This document shows, piece after piece, positions 1 to 5,385 of a stretch of DNA of 5,385 nucleotides. The notes beneath the pieces were generated by a model that was not told the origin of the DNA, did no database searches, and saw nothing but the letters and a program-made list of their open reading frames with translations. A program made the position numbers and the translations under genes. The stretch is from Euzebyaceae bacterium (GTDB taxonomy: Bacteria > Actinomycetota > Nitriliruptoria > Euzebyales > Egibacteraceae). Position 1 is the first letter of the stretch; each line of letters begins with the position of its first letter. The DNA lies in NCBI GenBank assembly GCA_013696915.1, contig JACCXR010000258.1, positions 1-5,385 on the forward strand, in the 5' to 3' direction.

Positions 1-3000
1 CCGCCGACGAGCGCGCGCAGCGGGGCGAGCGTGTCGTTCGTGACCGCGCCGGCCCACACCAGGTCCCACAGGGCCTCGAGGACGTTGGACTCGGTGGCCG
101 CGTCGGGGCCCACCGCGGCGCCCGCAGCGAACAGCGGCGGCCAGAACGACGCCCCGCGCGCTTCCAGATGCTCGAGGAGCGCCGCGTGGCGGTCGGTCCA
201 CCACTCCTCGGGCACCGGCCGCGGCGGCGGCGCGAGCAGCGGCGCCCGGTCGCGGAGGTAGAGCGCGACCCGTCCGTCGCCAGCGCCGAGCGGCCCGCGG
301 CCCACCCACACGATCTCCCCCGAGGCCATGAGCTCGTCGAGCCAGGCCGGCGTGTAGCCGCCCACCCGCGCCCGCAGCACGTCGGCCTCAAGCGCGCTCG
401 CCGGCAGGGCCGCCCCCTGCAGCTGCTCCACGGCCTCCAGCGTGCGGTCGACACCCGCGACGCGAGCGCCCACCCCCTGCCAGGCGGGCAGGAACCGCGC
501 CAGCGCCGCCGGCTCGACCGGCTCCACCTCCTTGCGGAGCACCGCGAGCGACCGGCGGCGCAGGCGGCGCAGGACGTCGGCGTCACACCACTCCCGGCGC
601 GGGTGCGCCTCCGTCGACAGTGGGCGGAACTCCCCCGACACGATCCGGCCCTCGTGGTCGAGCTCCTTAAGGGCCAGCTCGACCGCGTCCCGCGGGAGCC
701 CGAGCCGCTCGGCGACCTCCTCGCCGTGGAAGGGGCCGTGCGTGCGACCGTACCGGGCGACGAGGTCGACGAGCGGCCGGTCGACCGGCGCCCCGAACGC
801 CTCCGGGAGCCCCGCGGGCACGGGGGCCCCCACCCCGTCGCGGAACCGCGCGGCGTCCTCTGCCGCGGCCCAGCGCTCCTCGCCGGCGACGCGCACCCGG
901 TAGACGCGCCGGGCGCGCTCCAACTCGGCCAGCCAGCCGGCCGCGGGGCCGGACGTGCGGGCGGCCAGCTCGTCGAGCCGCAGGTCGCCGATCTCCCGGA
1001 GCAGGTCGTGGACGCCGTCGAAGGAGCGCGCCCGCCGATCCGGGGCCAGGCGCTGCAGCTCGAGCTCGAGGTCCGCGAGCGCGTCGGCGTCGATCAGCTC
1101 GCGCAGCTCCTCGCTGCCGAGCAGCTCCGCCAGCAGCTCCCGGTCGAGCGCGAGGGCCGACGCCCGGCGTTCCGCAAGCGGCGCGTCGCCTTCATACATG
1201 TAGCCCGCGATGTAGTCGAACAGCAGCGACGCGGCGAACGGCGAGGCGAGCGGCGTCTCGACCTCGACGACGCGCACCGTGCGGGACCGCACCGAGCGCA
1301 GCACGTCGGCGAGCGCCGGCAGGTCGAACACGTCGCGCAGGCACTCGCGGTAGGTCTCGAGCAGGATCGGGAAGCTGCCGTACCGGCCGGCGACCTGGAG
1401 GAGGTCGGCCGCCTTCTGCCGCTGCTGCCACAGCGGCGTGCGGCCGCCCGGCCGGCGGCGCGGGAGCAGCAGGGCCCTGGCCGCGCACTCACGGAACCGC
1501 GCCCCGAACAGCGCCGAGCCGGACAGCGCGCCGACGACGAGGTCCTCGACCTCATCGGCGTCCGGCAGGAGGGTGTCGAGGAGCCCGTCGCCGAGCGCGT
1601 CGCCGGCCTCGGGCAGCCGCAGGACGATGCCGTCGTCGGCGTAGATCGTCTGGACCTCGAGCCCCAGGCGCTCCCTGGCCCTGGCCTCGATCGCGAGCGC
1701 CCACGGCGCGTGCACCCGCCCGCCGAACGGCGAGAGGACGACGACGCGCCAGTCGCCGATCTCGTCGCGGAAGCGCTCGACCACGATCGTGCGGTCGGTC
1801 GGGACGGTGCCGGTGGCCTCGCGCTGTTCGGCGACGTACGCGACGAGGTTCGTGGCGGCGAGCGAGTCCAGCCCGTACCGATCCGTCAGGCGGGCGATCG
1901 CCTGGCCGGCGGGCAGCTCGCCGATCTCACGCAGGAACGCCCCGACGGCGCGGCCGACCTCGAGCGGCCGCCCCGGGGCGTCGCCGTGCCAGAACGGCAG
2001 CTTGCCCGGCTCTCCGGGCGCCGGGGTGACGAGCACCTGGTCGCGGGTGATCTCGACGATGCGCCACGTCGTCGAGCCGAGCGTGAACGTCTCCCCGGGA
2101 CGCGTCTCGTAGACCATCTCCTCGTCCAGCTCCCCGACGCGCCGCCAGCCGGATCCCCTCCGGGCCGAAGGCCCTCGATCTTGGCCGGCGGCCGCTCCGC
2201 GGCCGCCCTCACCCCGCCCCTCCCCGGCGATGAAGACGCCGTACAGCCCGCGGTCGGGGATCGTCCCACCGGAGGTGACGGCGATGCGCTGCGCACCCGG
2301 GCGGCCGACGATCCGGTCCTCGACCCGGTCCCAGTTGAGGCGCGGCCGCAGCTCGGCGAACTCGTCGGAGGGGTAGCGGCCCGAGAGCATGTCGAGGACG
2401 CCGTCGAGCTGGGTCCGGGTGAGCTCGGCGAAGCTGGCCGCGCCGCGCACCGCGCGCCACAGCGCATCGACGCCCCAGGCGTCCATCGACGCCATCGCGA
2501 CGACCTGCTGGGCGAGGACGTCGAGCGGGTTGCGGGGGTACCGCGTCTGTTCGATCGCGCCGTCGTGCATCCGGCGGACGACGACCGCGCACTCGACGAG
2601 GTCGCCGCGGTACTTCGGGAAGACCTTGCCAACGCTCGGCGCTCCGACCTGGTGACCGGCCCGGCCGATGCGCTGCAGCCCCGACGCGACCGAGCCCGGC
2701 GACTCGACCTGCACGACGAGGTCGACCGCGCCCATGTCGATGCCGAGCTCCAACGAGCTGGTGGCGACCACGCAGCGCAGCCGGCCCGCCTTGAGCTCCT
2801 CCTCGATCAGCACGCGCTGCTCGCGGGCCACCGACCCGTGGTGGGCGCGGGCGATCGGGGGCCGCGGCTGCCCGTCGTCGTCGCCCTGCTCGGCGTCCAG
2901 CTCGTTCAGGCGGGCGCACAGCCGCTCGGCGAGGCGGCGGGAGTTCGCGAACACGATTGTCGAGCGGTGCGAGCGGATGAGGTCGAGGATGCGGGGATGG

Positions 3001-3866
3001 ACCGCCGGCCAGATCGACCGGCGCGACTCGCCGGCGCCGGCGGCCGGGCCGCTGGGCGGGTCCTCGAGGACCTCGCCGAGGCGGCCCATGTCCTCGACCG
3101 GCACCACGACCTCGACGTCGAGCGTCTTGCCGGCCGCGACCTCGACGACCGTGACCGGGCGGGGCGTCCACCCACCTTCGGCCTCGGCCACGCCGCCGCC
3201 GAGGAAGCGGGCGATCTCCTCCAGCGGCCGCTGGGTCGCCGACAGGCCGACGCGCTGGAGCGGCTGCGCCCGGCCGGCCGCCGCGACGAGCGCCTCGAGC
3301 CGCTCGAGCGACAGCGCCAGGTGCGCGCCGCGCTTCGTGCCGGCGACGGCGTGGACCTCGTCGACGATGACGGTCTCGACCGACGCCAGCGTCTCCCTGG
3401 CGCGCGACGTCAGGAGCAGGTACAGCGACTCCGGCGTCGTGATGAGGATGTCGGGCGGCGTGCGCGCCAGCCGCCGGCGTTCGTCGGCCGGCGTGTCGCC
3501 GGTCCGCAGCGCCACGTCGACGGCCCGGACCGGAGCGCCGAGCCGCTGGGCGGCCTGGGTGATGCCGACCAGCGGTGCGCGCAGGTTCCGGTCGACGTCG
3601 TACGCGAGCGCCTTCAGCGGGGACACGTACAGGACCGTCGTGCGTGCGAGCCTGTCCGGCGGCGCCGGCGACCGCACCAGCCGGTCGATCGCCGCCAGGA
3701 ACGCGGCGAGCGTCTTGCCGGAGCCCGTGGGGGCGCTGACGAGCACGCTGCCACCGCCGGCCGTCGCATCCCAGGCCCCGCGCTGCGCCTCGGTCGGGGC
3801 GTCGAACGCGGCCGAGAACCACGCCCGCGTGGGCGCTGTGAACCGTTCGAGCGCGCCGAGACTCAT
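1..3866 (-). CDS. lhr: Lhr-family ATP-dependent helicase (large helicase-related protein), 3' end missing
   Basis: This is a superfamily 2 helicase of the bacterial Lhr family. Characterised members are ATP-driven 3'-to-5' single-strand DNA translocases that unwind RNA:DNA hybrids and act in DNA damage repair. Visible motifs: Walker A APTGSGKT (45-52), SPLKAL (82-87), TTPESL (143-148), DEVH box (169-172), SAT (209-211), TIVFANSRR (303-311), SSLELGIDMG (370-379) and QRIGRAGH (398-405). The winged-helix region holds RVGELDEEMVYE (576-587) and TTWRI (599-603); W601 is probably the conserved tryptophan that couples the motor. LSPFGGRVHAPW (711-722) and GSFPILLETYRECLRDVFDL (830-849) close the core. 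From about residue 860, including YMYEGDAPLAERRA, the Lhr C-terminal domain begins. The 1288 codons seen compare with about 1500 in full family members, so some 200 residues lie off the left edge. Codon register was checked at many points and no frameshift was found. The ATG at 3866 gives the usual family N-terminus (RFTAPTRAWF) and has only a weak ribosome site. Confidence 0.96.
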   Translation of the reverse strand, partial: MSLGALERFTAPTRAWFSAAFDAPTEAQRGAWDATAGGGSVLVSAPTGSGKTLAAFLAAIDRLVRSPAPPDRLARTTVLYVSPLKALAYDVDRNLRAPLVGITQAAQRLGAPVRAVDVALRTGDTPADERRRLARTPPDILITTPESLYLLLTSRARETLASVETVIVDEVHAVAGTKRGAHLALSLERLEALVAAAGRAQPLQRVGLSATQRPLEEIARFLGGGVAEAEGGWTPRPVTVVEVAAGKTLDVEVVVPVEDMGRLGEVLEDPPSGPAAGAGESRRSIWPAVHPRILDLIRSHRSTIVFANSRRLAERLCARLNELDAEQGDDDGQPRPPIARAHHGSVAREQRVLIEEELKAGRLRCVVATSSLELGIDMGAVDLVVQVESPGSVASGLQRIGRAGHQVGAPSVGKVFPKYRGDLVECAVVVRRMHDGAIEQTRYPRNPLDVLAQQVVAMASMDAWGVDALWRAVRGAASFAELTRTQLDGVLDMLSGRYPSDEFAELRPRLNWDRVEDRIVGRPGAQRIAVTSGGTIPDRGLYGVFIAGEGRGEGGRGAAAGQDRGPSARRGSGWRRVGELDEEMVYETRPGETFTLGSTTWRIVEITRDQVLVTPAPGEPGKLPFWHGDAPGRPLEVGRAVGAFLREIGELPAGQAIARLTDRYGLDSLAATNLVAYVAEQREATGTVPTDRTIVVERFRDEIGDWRVVVLSPFGGRVHAPWALAIEARARERLGLEVQTIYADDGIVLRLPEAGDALGDGLLDTLLPDADEVEDLVVGALSGSALFGARFRECAARALLLPRRRPGGRTPLWQQRQKAADLLQVAGRYGSFPILLETYRECLRDVFDLPALADVLRSVRSRTVRVVEVETPLASPFAASLLFDYIAGYMYEGDAPLAERRASALALDRELLAELLGSEELRELIDADALADLELELQRLAPDRRARSFDGVHDLLREIGDLRLDELAARTSGPAAGWLAELERARRVYRVRVAGEERWAAAEDAARFRDGVGAPVPAGLPEAFGAPVDRPLVDLVARYGRTHGPFHGEEVAERLGLPRDAVELALKELDHEGRIVSGEFRPLSTEAHPRREWCDADVLRRLRRRSLAVLRKEVEPVEPAALARFLPAWQGVGARVAGVDRTLEAVEQLQGAALPASALEADVLRARVGGYTPAWLDELMASGEIVWVGRGPLGAGDGRVALYLRDRAPLLAPPPRPVPEEWWTDRHAALLEHLEARGASFWPPLFAAGAAVGPDAATESNVLEALWDLVWAGAVTNDTLAPLRALVG
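2162..2174. repeat. Small inverted repeat, 5-bp arms, 3-nt loop, inside lhr
   Basis: GGGCC and GGCCC flank GAA on the plus strand, which is TTC on the lhr sense strand. This second palindrome sits 12 bp from the larger one and in the same in-frame insert. Alone it would be unremarkable in DNA this rich in GC; its position beside the larger palindrome is what makes it notable. Confidence 0.6.
2187..2207. repeat. Perfect inverted repeat, 9-bp arms, 3-nt loop, inside lhr
   Basis: The arms GGCGGCCGC (2187-2195) and GCGGCCGCC (2199-2207) are exact reverse complements separated by TCC. Each arm is itself rich in the palindrome GCGGCCGC. It lies inside the low-complexity insert of the helicase gene and would form a very stable hairpin in DNA or mRNA. 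No run of T follows on either strand, so it does not look like an intrinsic terminator. Confidence 0.8.
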
Positions 3867-3874
3867 CGCGCCCA

Positions 3875-3880
3875 AGGATA
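3875..3880 (-). promoter_or_regulatory. Possible -10 element for lhr (weak)
   Basis: TATCCT on the minus strand lies 8 bases before the lhr ATG, in a 46-bp gap with no good Shine-Dalgarno. If it is a real -10 box, transcription would start at or very near the ATG and the message would be almost leaderless, which is common in Actinomycetota. No convincing -35 hexamer is seen at the right distance. Read-through from the upstream tetR gene is an equally good explanation of lhr expression. Confidence 0.25.
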
Positions 3881-3912
3881 GGTCGGGGCTGCGACAGCTC
3901 CTGGAGGGAACA

Positions 3913-4602
3913 TCAGCGCCCGCTCGGGCCCGACCCGGGCTCCCCGCCGCCCGCGGGGACCGCGAGGAACAGCCGGCACCAGGTGTCGGCGAGCCACCGT
4001 CCGAAGCGGTCGGGCGGCCAGCCACGCTCCCCCACGAGTTGGGCGTGGAGCTCCGCGGAGTTCGTCGCCCACACGACGTCGGCGAGCTCGTCGACGCCCA
4101 GATCGGGGCGGAGCTCTCCGGTCGCGGCCAGGTCGGCCGCGAACCGCCGCATGTTGCGGGCGCGACGGGCGCCGATCTCCGCGCGCAGCATGGCGAGCTC
4201 CGGCGCGCCCGCGGCCGCGTCGCGCAGGACCACGTCGAGCGGCGCGAGCCGCTCCGCGATCTCCGCCACCGCGGCGGCGTAGACCTCGAGCTTCTCCCGG
4301 GCGGTCGCCGCCGCCCTGATGCGGTGGACGTACGCGCGCTCCTCGGGCGGCAGCGCCTCTTCCGTGCCCGAGATCGCCGTCTCGTACAGCAGTCGGAAGA
4401 GCGCGGCCTTCGGCCCGATCGAGGCGTAGACCGTATCCACCGCGACCCCCGCTTCCGCGGCCACGGCGGCGACCGTCGTCCCGGCGTAGCCCCGCGCGAC
4501 GAACAGCCGGCGGGCCGCTGACAGGATCGCCCGGCGGGTCCGCCGCGCCTGTTCGTCGCGCAGGGCAGACCGGTAGAGGCGGGTCTTGACGGGCTCCGTC
4601 AC
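3913..4602 (-). CDS. TetR/AcrR-family transcriptional regulator
   Basis: This is a predicted one-component DNA-binding regulator of 229 residues, a usual TetR length. The N-terminal domain reads RTRRAILSAARRLFVARGY (21-39), followed by the helix-turn-helix TTVAAVAAEAGVAVDTVYAS (42-61) and KAALFRLLYE, the standard TetR signature. The C-terminal part is helical and Ala/Arg-rich and would form the ligand and dimer domain; it gives no clue to the ligand. GTG at 4602 is preferred, giving MTEPVKTRLYRSALRDEQ; GTG at 4608 is also possible. The frame stays open upstream to 4887, but that extension would overlap the divergent gene and shows no family sequence. The Shine-Dalgarno is poor, so a short or absent leader is possible. 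The gene is divergent from 4681 across 78 bp, so it probably represses that operon and itself. It stops 46 bp before lhr in the same direction. Confidence 0.93.
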   Translation of the reverse strand: MTEPVKTRLYRSALRDEQARRTRRAILSAARRLFVARGYAGTTVAAVAAEAGVAVDTVYASIGPKAALFRLLYETAISGTEEALPPEERAYVHRIRAAATAREKLEVYAAAVAEIAERLAPLDVVLRDAAAGAPELAMLRAEIGARRARNMRRFAADLAATGELRPDLGVDELADVVWATNSAELHAQLVGERGWPPDRFGRWLADTWCRLFLAVPAGGGEPGSGPSGR

Positions 4603-4624
4603 GCGCACTACCGTACCGTATTGA

Positions 4625-4641
4625 TCCGAAGCTTGTTCGGA
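4625..4641. promoter_or_regulatory. Candidate TetR operator (17-bp inverted repeat)
   Basis: TCCGAA (4625-4630) and TTCGGA (4636-4641) are exact inverted arms around GCTTG. The size and symmetry match typical TetR-family operators. It lies midway between the two divergent starts and overlaps the -35-like hexamers, where a bound dimer could block both promoters. The assignment is inferred from position and symmetry only. Confidence 0.4.
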
Positions 4642-4644
4642 CGA

Positions 4645-4682
4645 ATCGTGGGAGACGACGGATATCGTGGGAGACGACGGAT
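4645..4682. repeat. Perfect tandem duplication, 2 x 19 bp, spanning the ribosome-binding site
   Basis: ATCGTGGGAGACGACGGAT occurs at 4645-4663 and again at 4664-4682 with no base between and no mismatch. Each copy carries GGGAG (4650-4654 and 4669-4673). The second copy ends on the A and T of the rightward ATG, whereas the first copy runs into ATA, so only the second makes a start codon. The exact identity suggests a recent slippage duplication or selection on a two-site element. Confidence 0.9.
4669..4673 (+). promoter_or_regulatory. Shine-Dalgarno for the gene at 4681
   Basis: GGGAG ends 7 bases before ATG 4681, an optimal spacing. This supports ATG 4681 over the in-frame upstream candidates TTG 4621, TTG 4633 and GTG 4648. 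A second identical GGGAG lies 19 bases upstream because of the tandem duplication. Confidence 0.75.
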
Positions 4683-5025
4683 GACGTACGCATGGATCCA
4701 GGACGTCCCGATCGGCGAGGACGTCTACCGCACCATCACCGAACGACTCGGCGACGAGCCCCTCGAGGGCTGCCTGCTCCACCTGGCGCTGCGCACCGGC
4801 GACGGCACGCTGCGGTACGTGGACGTCTGGGAGTCCGAGGCCCTCTGCGACCGGGCGTTCGACGGGCGCGTGCACGCCGCCGTCCACCCGGTGCTCGAAG
4901 AGGCCGGCGTCCGGCCGGCAGCGGAGCCGCCCCGCGAGGTCGTCGAGGTCGTCGACGTCCGCGGGGCCTGGGCCGCCGGTGCGGTCGGCGTCGCCCTGGC
5001 CGCGACGCTGGAGTCGTCTCCGTGA
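4681..5025 (+). CDS. Small conserved protein resembling ferredoxin-like/ABM-type (dimeric alpha-beta barrel) domains
   Basis: The product has 114 residues. It begins MTYAWIQDVPIGEDVYRTI, followed by a Gly/Leu-rich strand (GCLLHLALR, 30-38), then LRYVDVWESEALCDRAF (44-60), a helix with VHAAVHPVL (64-72) and a final strand REVVEVVDVRG (85-95). This beta-alpha-beta-beta-alpha-beta order, with the VDVWES segment, resembles small cytoplasmic proteins related to the antibiotic biosynthesis monooxygenase fold that are common in actinobacteria. No biochemical role is established for this type as far as I know, and no metal or cofactor motif is evident. Residues 96-114 form an Ala/Gly/Val-rich tail beyond the expected domain end. 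It is divergent from tetR, and its stop codon overlaps the start of the membrane methyltransferase, so the two are probably co-translated. ATG 4681 is chosen on its Shine-Dalgarno and on the fit to the domain start. Confidence 0.8.
   Translation: MTYAWIQDVPIGEDVYRTITERLGDEPLEGCLLHLALRTGDGTLRYVDVWESEALCDRAFDGRVHAAVHPVLEEAGVRPAAEPPREVVEVVDVRGAWAAGAVGVALAATLESSP
5010..5013 (+). promoter_or_regulatory. Shine-Dalgarno for the overlapping GTG start at 5022
   Basis: GGAG lies 8 bases before GTG 5022, inside the last codons of the preceding gene. Together with the GTGA overlap of start and stop, this favours GTG 5022 over the in-frame GTG at 5052. Confidence 0.6.
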
Positions 5026-5385
5026 GCGCCGCTCCCGCCGAGCACGCGGACGTGCGCTTCCCCCCTCCGCTGCTCTACGCCGCGGTCGTCCTCGCCGGCT
5101 CGCGGCTCGGGCGCGCCTGGCCGGTGAAGTTCGCCGGCGGGGCCTTGGCCCCGGGCCGCCGGACCGCCGGGTGGGTTCTGGTCGCCGGCGGTGCGGCGCT
5201 GTGCGGGGCGGCGGTGCAGCAGTTCCGTGCGGCCGGGACGAGTCCGGTGCCGGTGAGGCCGACGACGGCGCTGGTGGCCGCGGGCCCGTACCGGTTCACG
5301 CGCAACCCGATGTACCTGGGCCTGTCGGCGGGGACGGCCGGCGTCGCCCTGATCACCGGCAACCCGTGGGTCCTGGCGCTGCTCG
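5022..5385 (+). CDS. ICMT/PEMT-like integral membrane methyltransferase, 3' end missing
   Basis: The 121 codons seen encode the N-terminal part of a membrane protein of the isoprenylcysteine carboxyl methyltransferase-like family, which transfers methyl groups from S-adenosylmethionine. The diagnostic segment GPYRFTRNPMYLGL is at residues 88-101. Hydrophobic helices are visible around 15-27, 48-65 and 100-121 (continuing past the edge). The segment FRAAGTSPVPVRPTTALVAAGPY (68-90) is the family's usual lead-in to the motif. The second half, which should contain a further conserved motif and complete the cofactor site, is off the window. Bacterial members have varied or unknown substrates such as isoprenoid or lipid-like molecules, and nothing here fixes the substrate. 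The start GTG overlaps the upstream TGA as GTGA, with GGAG 8 bases before it, so translation is probably coupled to the ABM-like gene. Confidence 0.88.
   Translation, partial: MSAAPAEHADVRFPPPLLYAAVVLAGSRLGRAWPVKFAGGALAPGRRTAGWVLVAGGAALCGAAVQQFRAAGTSPVPVRPTTALVAAGPYRFTRNPMYLGLSAGTAGVALITGNPWVLALL

Larger units (their letters stand above)
2145..2219 (-). other. Low-complexity in-frame insert within Lhr (about residues 550-574)
   Basis: Between GLYGVFIAGE and RRVGELDEEM, where I expect family members to have only a short linker, this protein has about 25 extra residues dominated by Gly, Arg and Ala. The stretch is in frame on both sides. Its codons include CAA, GAT, CGA, CCT, AGG and GGA, which are unlike the strongly G/C-ending codons of the surrounding gene. 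It also contains two short palindromes. This fits acquisition of non-coding-like palindromic DNA in a tolerant surface loop of the winged-helix region. The exact boundaries are approximate because they rest on remembered family sequence, not an alignment. Confidence 0.6.
4603..4680. promoter_or_regulatory. Divergent intergenic control region between tetR and the ABM-like/methyltransferase operon
   Basis: These 78 bp must carry both start signals. They are clearly less GC-rich than the flanking genes. They contain a 17-bp inverted repeat (4625-4641), an abutting 19-bp tandem repeat that runs into the rightward start codon, and TACCGTACCGTA at 4609-4620 next to the tetR start. TTGATC (4621-4626) and TTGTTC (4633-4638) are -35-like on the plus strand, but no good -10 stands at 17 bases from either, so promoter positions are left open. 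Control of both directions by the adjacent TetR protein is inferred from the layout. Confidence 0.6.

Noticed and set aside
2187..2207. Intrinsic terminator
   Set aside because: The hairpin is inside a coding frame and has no T-run on either side.
2100..2230. Possible frameshift or break in lhr where the sequence suddenly becomes low-complexity
   Set aside because: Translating base by base shows one continuous frame from GLYGVFIAGE through the insert into RRVGELDEEMVYETR, so this is an in-frame insert and the gene is intact.
2209..3822. A 537-codon minus-strand open frame and a second one at 1886-2632
   Set aside because: Both are out-of-frame readings of lhr. The true frame (start at 3866) is open through the left edge and encodes the helicase motifs.
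168..3881. A 1237-codon open frame on the plus strand opposite lhr
   Set aside because: It is in exact codon register with lhr on the other strand. It stays open only because lhr has no TTA, CTA or TCA codons over this length, as expected at this GC content. Its Arg/Pro/Ala-rich product shows no domain, while the minus frame carries every Lhr motif.
2668..4521. A 617-codon plus-strand open frame across lhr and tetR
   Set aside because: It spans two well-supported minus-strand genes and has a Ser/Arg-rich composition typical of shadow frames in GC-rich DNA.
4645..4682. CRISPR-like repeat
   Set aside because: Only two units, directly abutting with no spacer, so it is a simple tandem duplication.
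3913..4887. A 324-residue version of the TetR protein starting at 4887
   Set aside because: The extra N-terminal part overlaps the divergent gene and reads as its antisense; TetR similarity begins just after GTG 4602.
5075..5362. A 95-codon minus-strand frame opposite the methyltransferase
   Set aside because: The plus frame carries the GPYRFTRNPMYLGL signature and hydrophobic helices; the minus frame shows nothing recognisable.

Overview
The window is very GC-rich (roughly three quarters G+C by eye), with G/C-ending codons, GTG starts and tightly packed genes. The proteins look like those of Actinomycetota. The class cannot be fixed from this sequence; a soil actinobacterium or a thermoleophilial lineage would fit.

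Layout. Positions 1-3866 (minus strand) hold most of one very large gene, a bacterial Lhr-type superfamily 2 helicase. All N-terminal helicase motifs, the winged-helix region and a large part of the C-terminal domain are present, and the gene runs off the left edge. At 46 bp upstream, in the same direction, lies a TetR-family regulator (3913-4602, minus). A 78-bp divergent intergenic region (4603-4680) separates it from a rightward pair: a 114-residue protein that resembles small ferredoxin-like/ABM-type domains (4681-5025), and an isoprenylcysteine carboxyl methyltransferase (ICMT)-like membrane methyltransferase (from 5022, cut by the right edge). The pair overlaps by 4 bases and is probably translationally coupled.

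How the parts fit. Lhr is a nucleic-acid repair and processing motor and probably has no functional tie to the right-hand genes, although tetR and lhr could share a transcript. The TetR gene and the divergent ABM-like/methyltransferase pair look like a regulator-target module. The spacer holds a 17-bp inverted repeat suitable as a TetR-type operator and a perfect, abutting 19-bp tandem duplication that copies the Shine-Dalgarno of the rightward operon.

The least ordinary signals are that 19-bp duplication and a Gly/Arg/Ala-rich in-frame insert inside Lhr (about residues 550-574). The insert is built from two short palindromes and uses codons that are rare elsewhere in the gene. No RNA gene, CRISPR array, transposon or defence system is visible, and no stretch over 300 bases lacks a gene.
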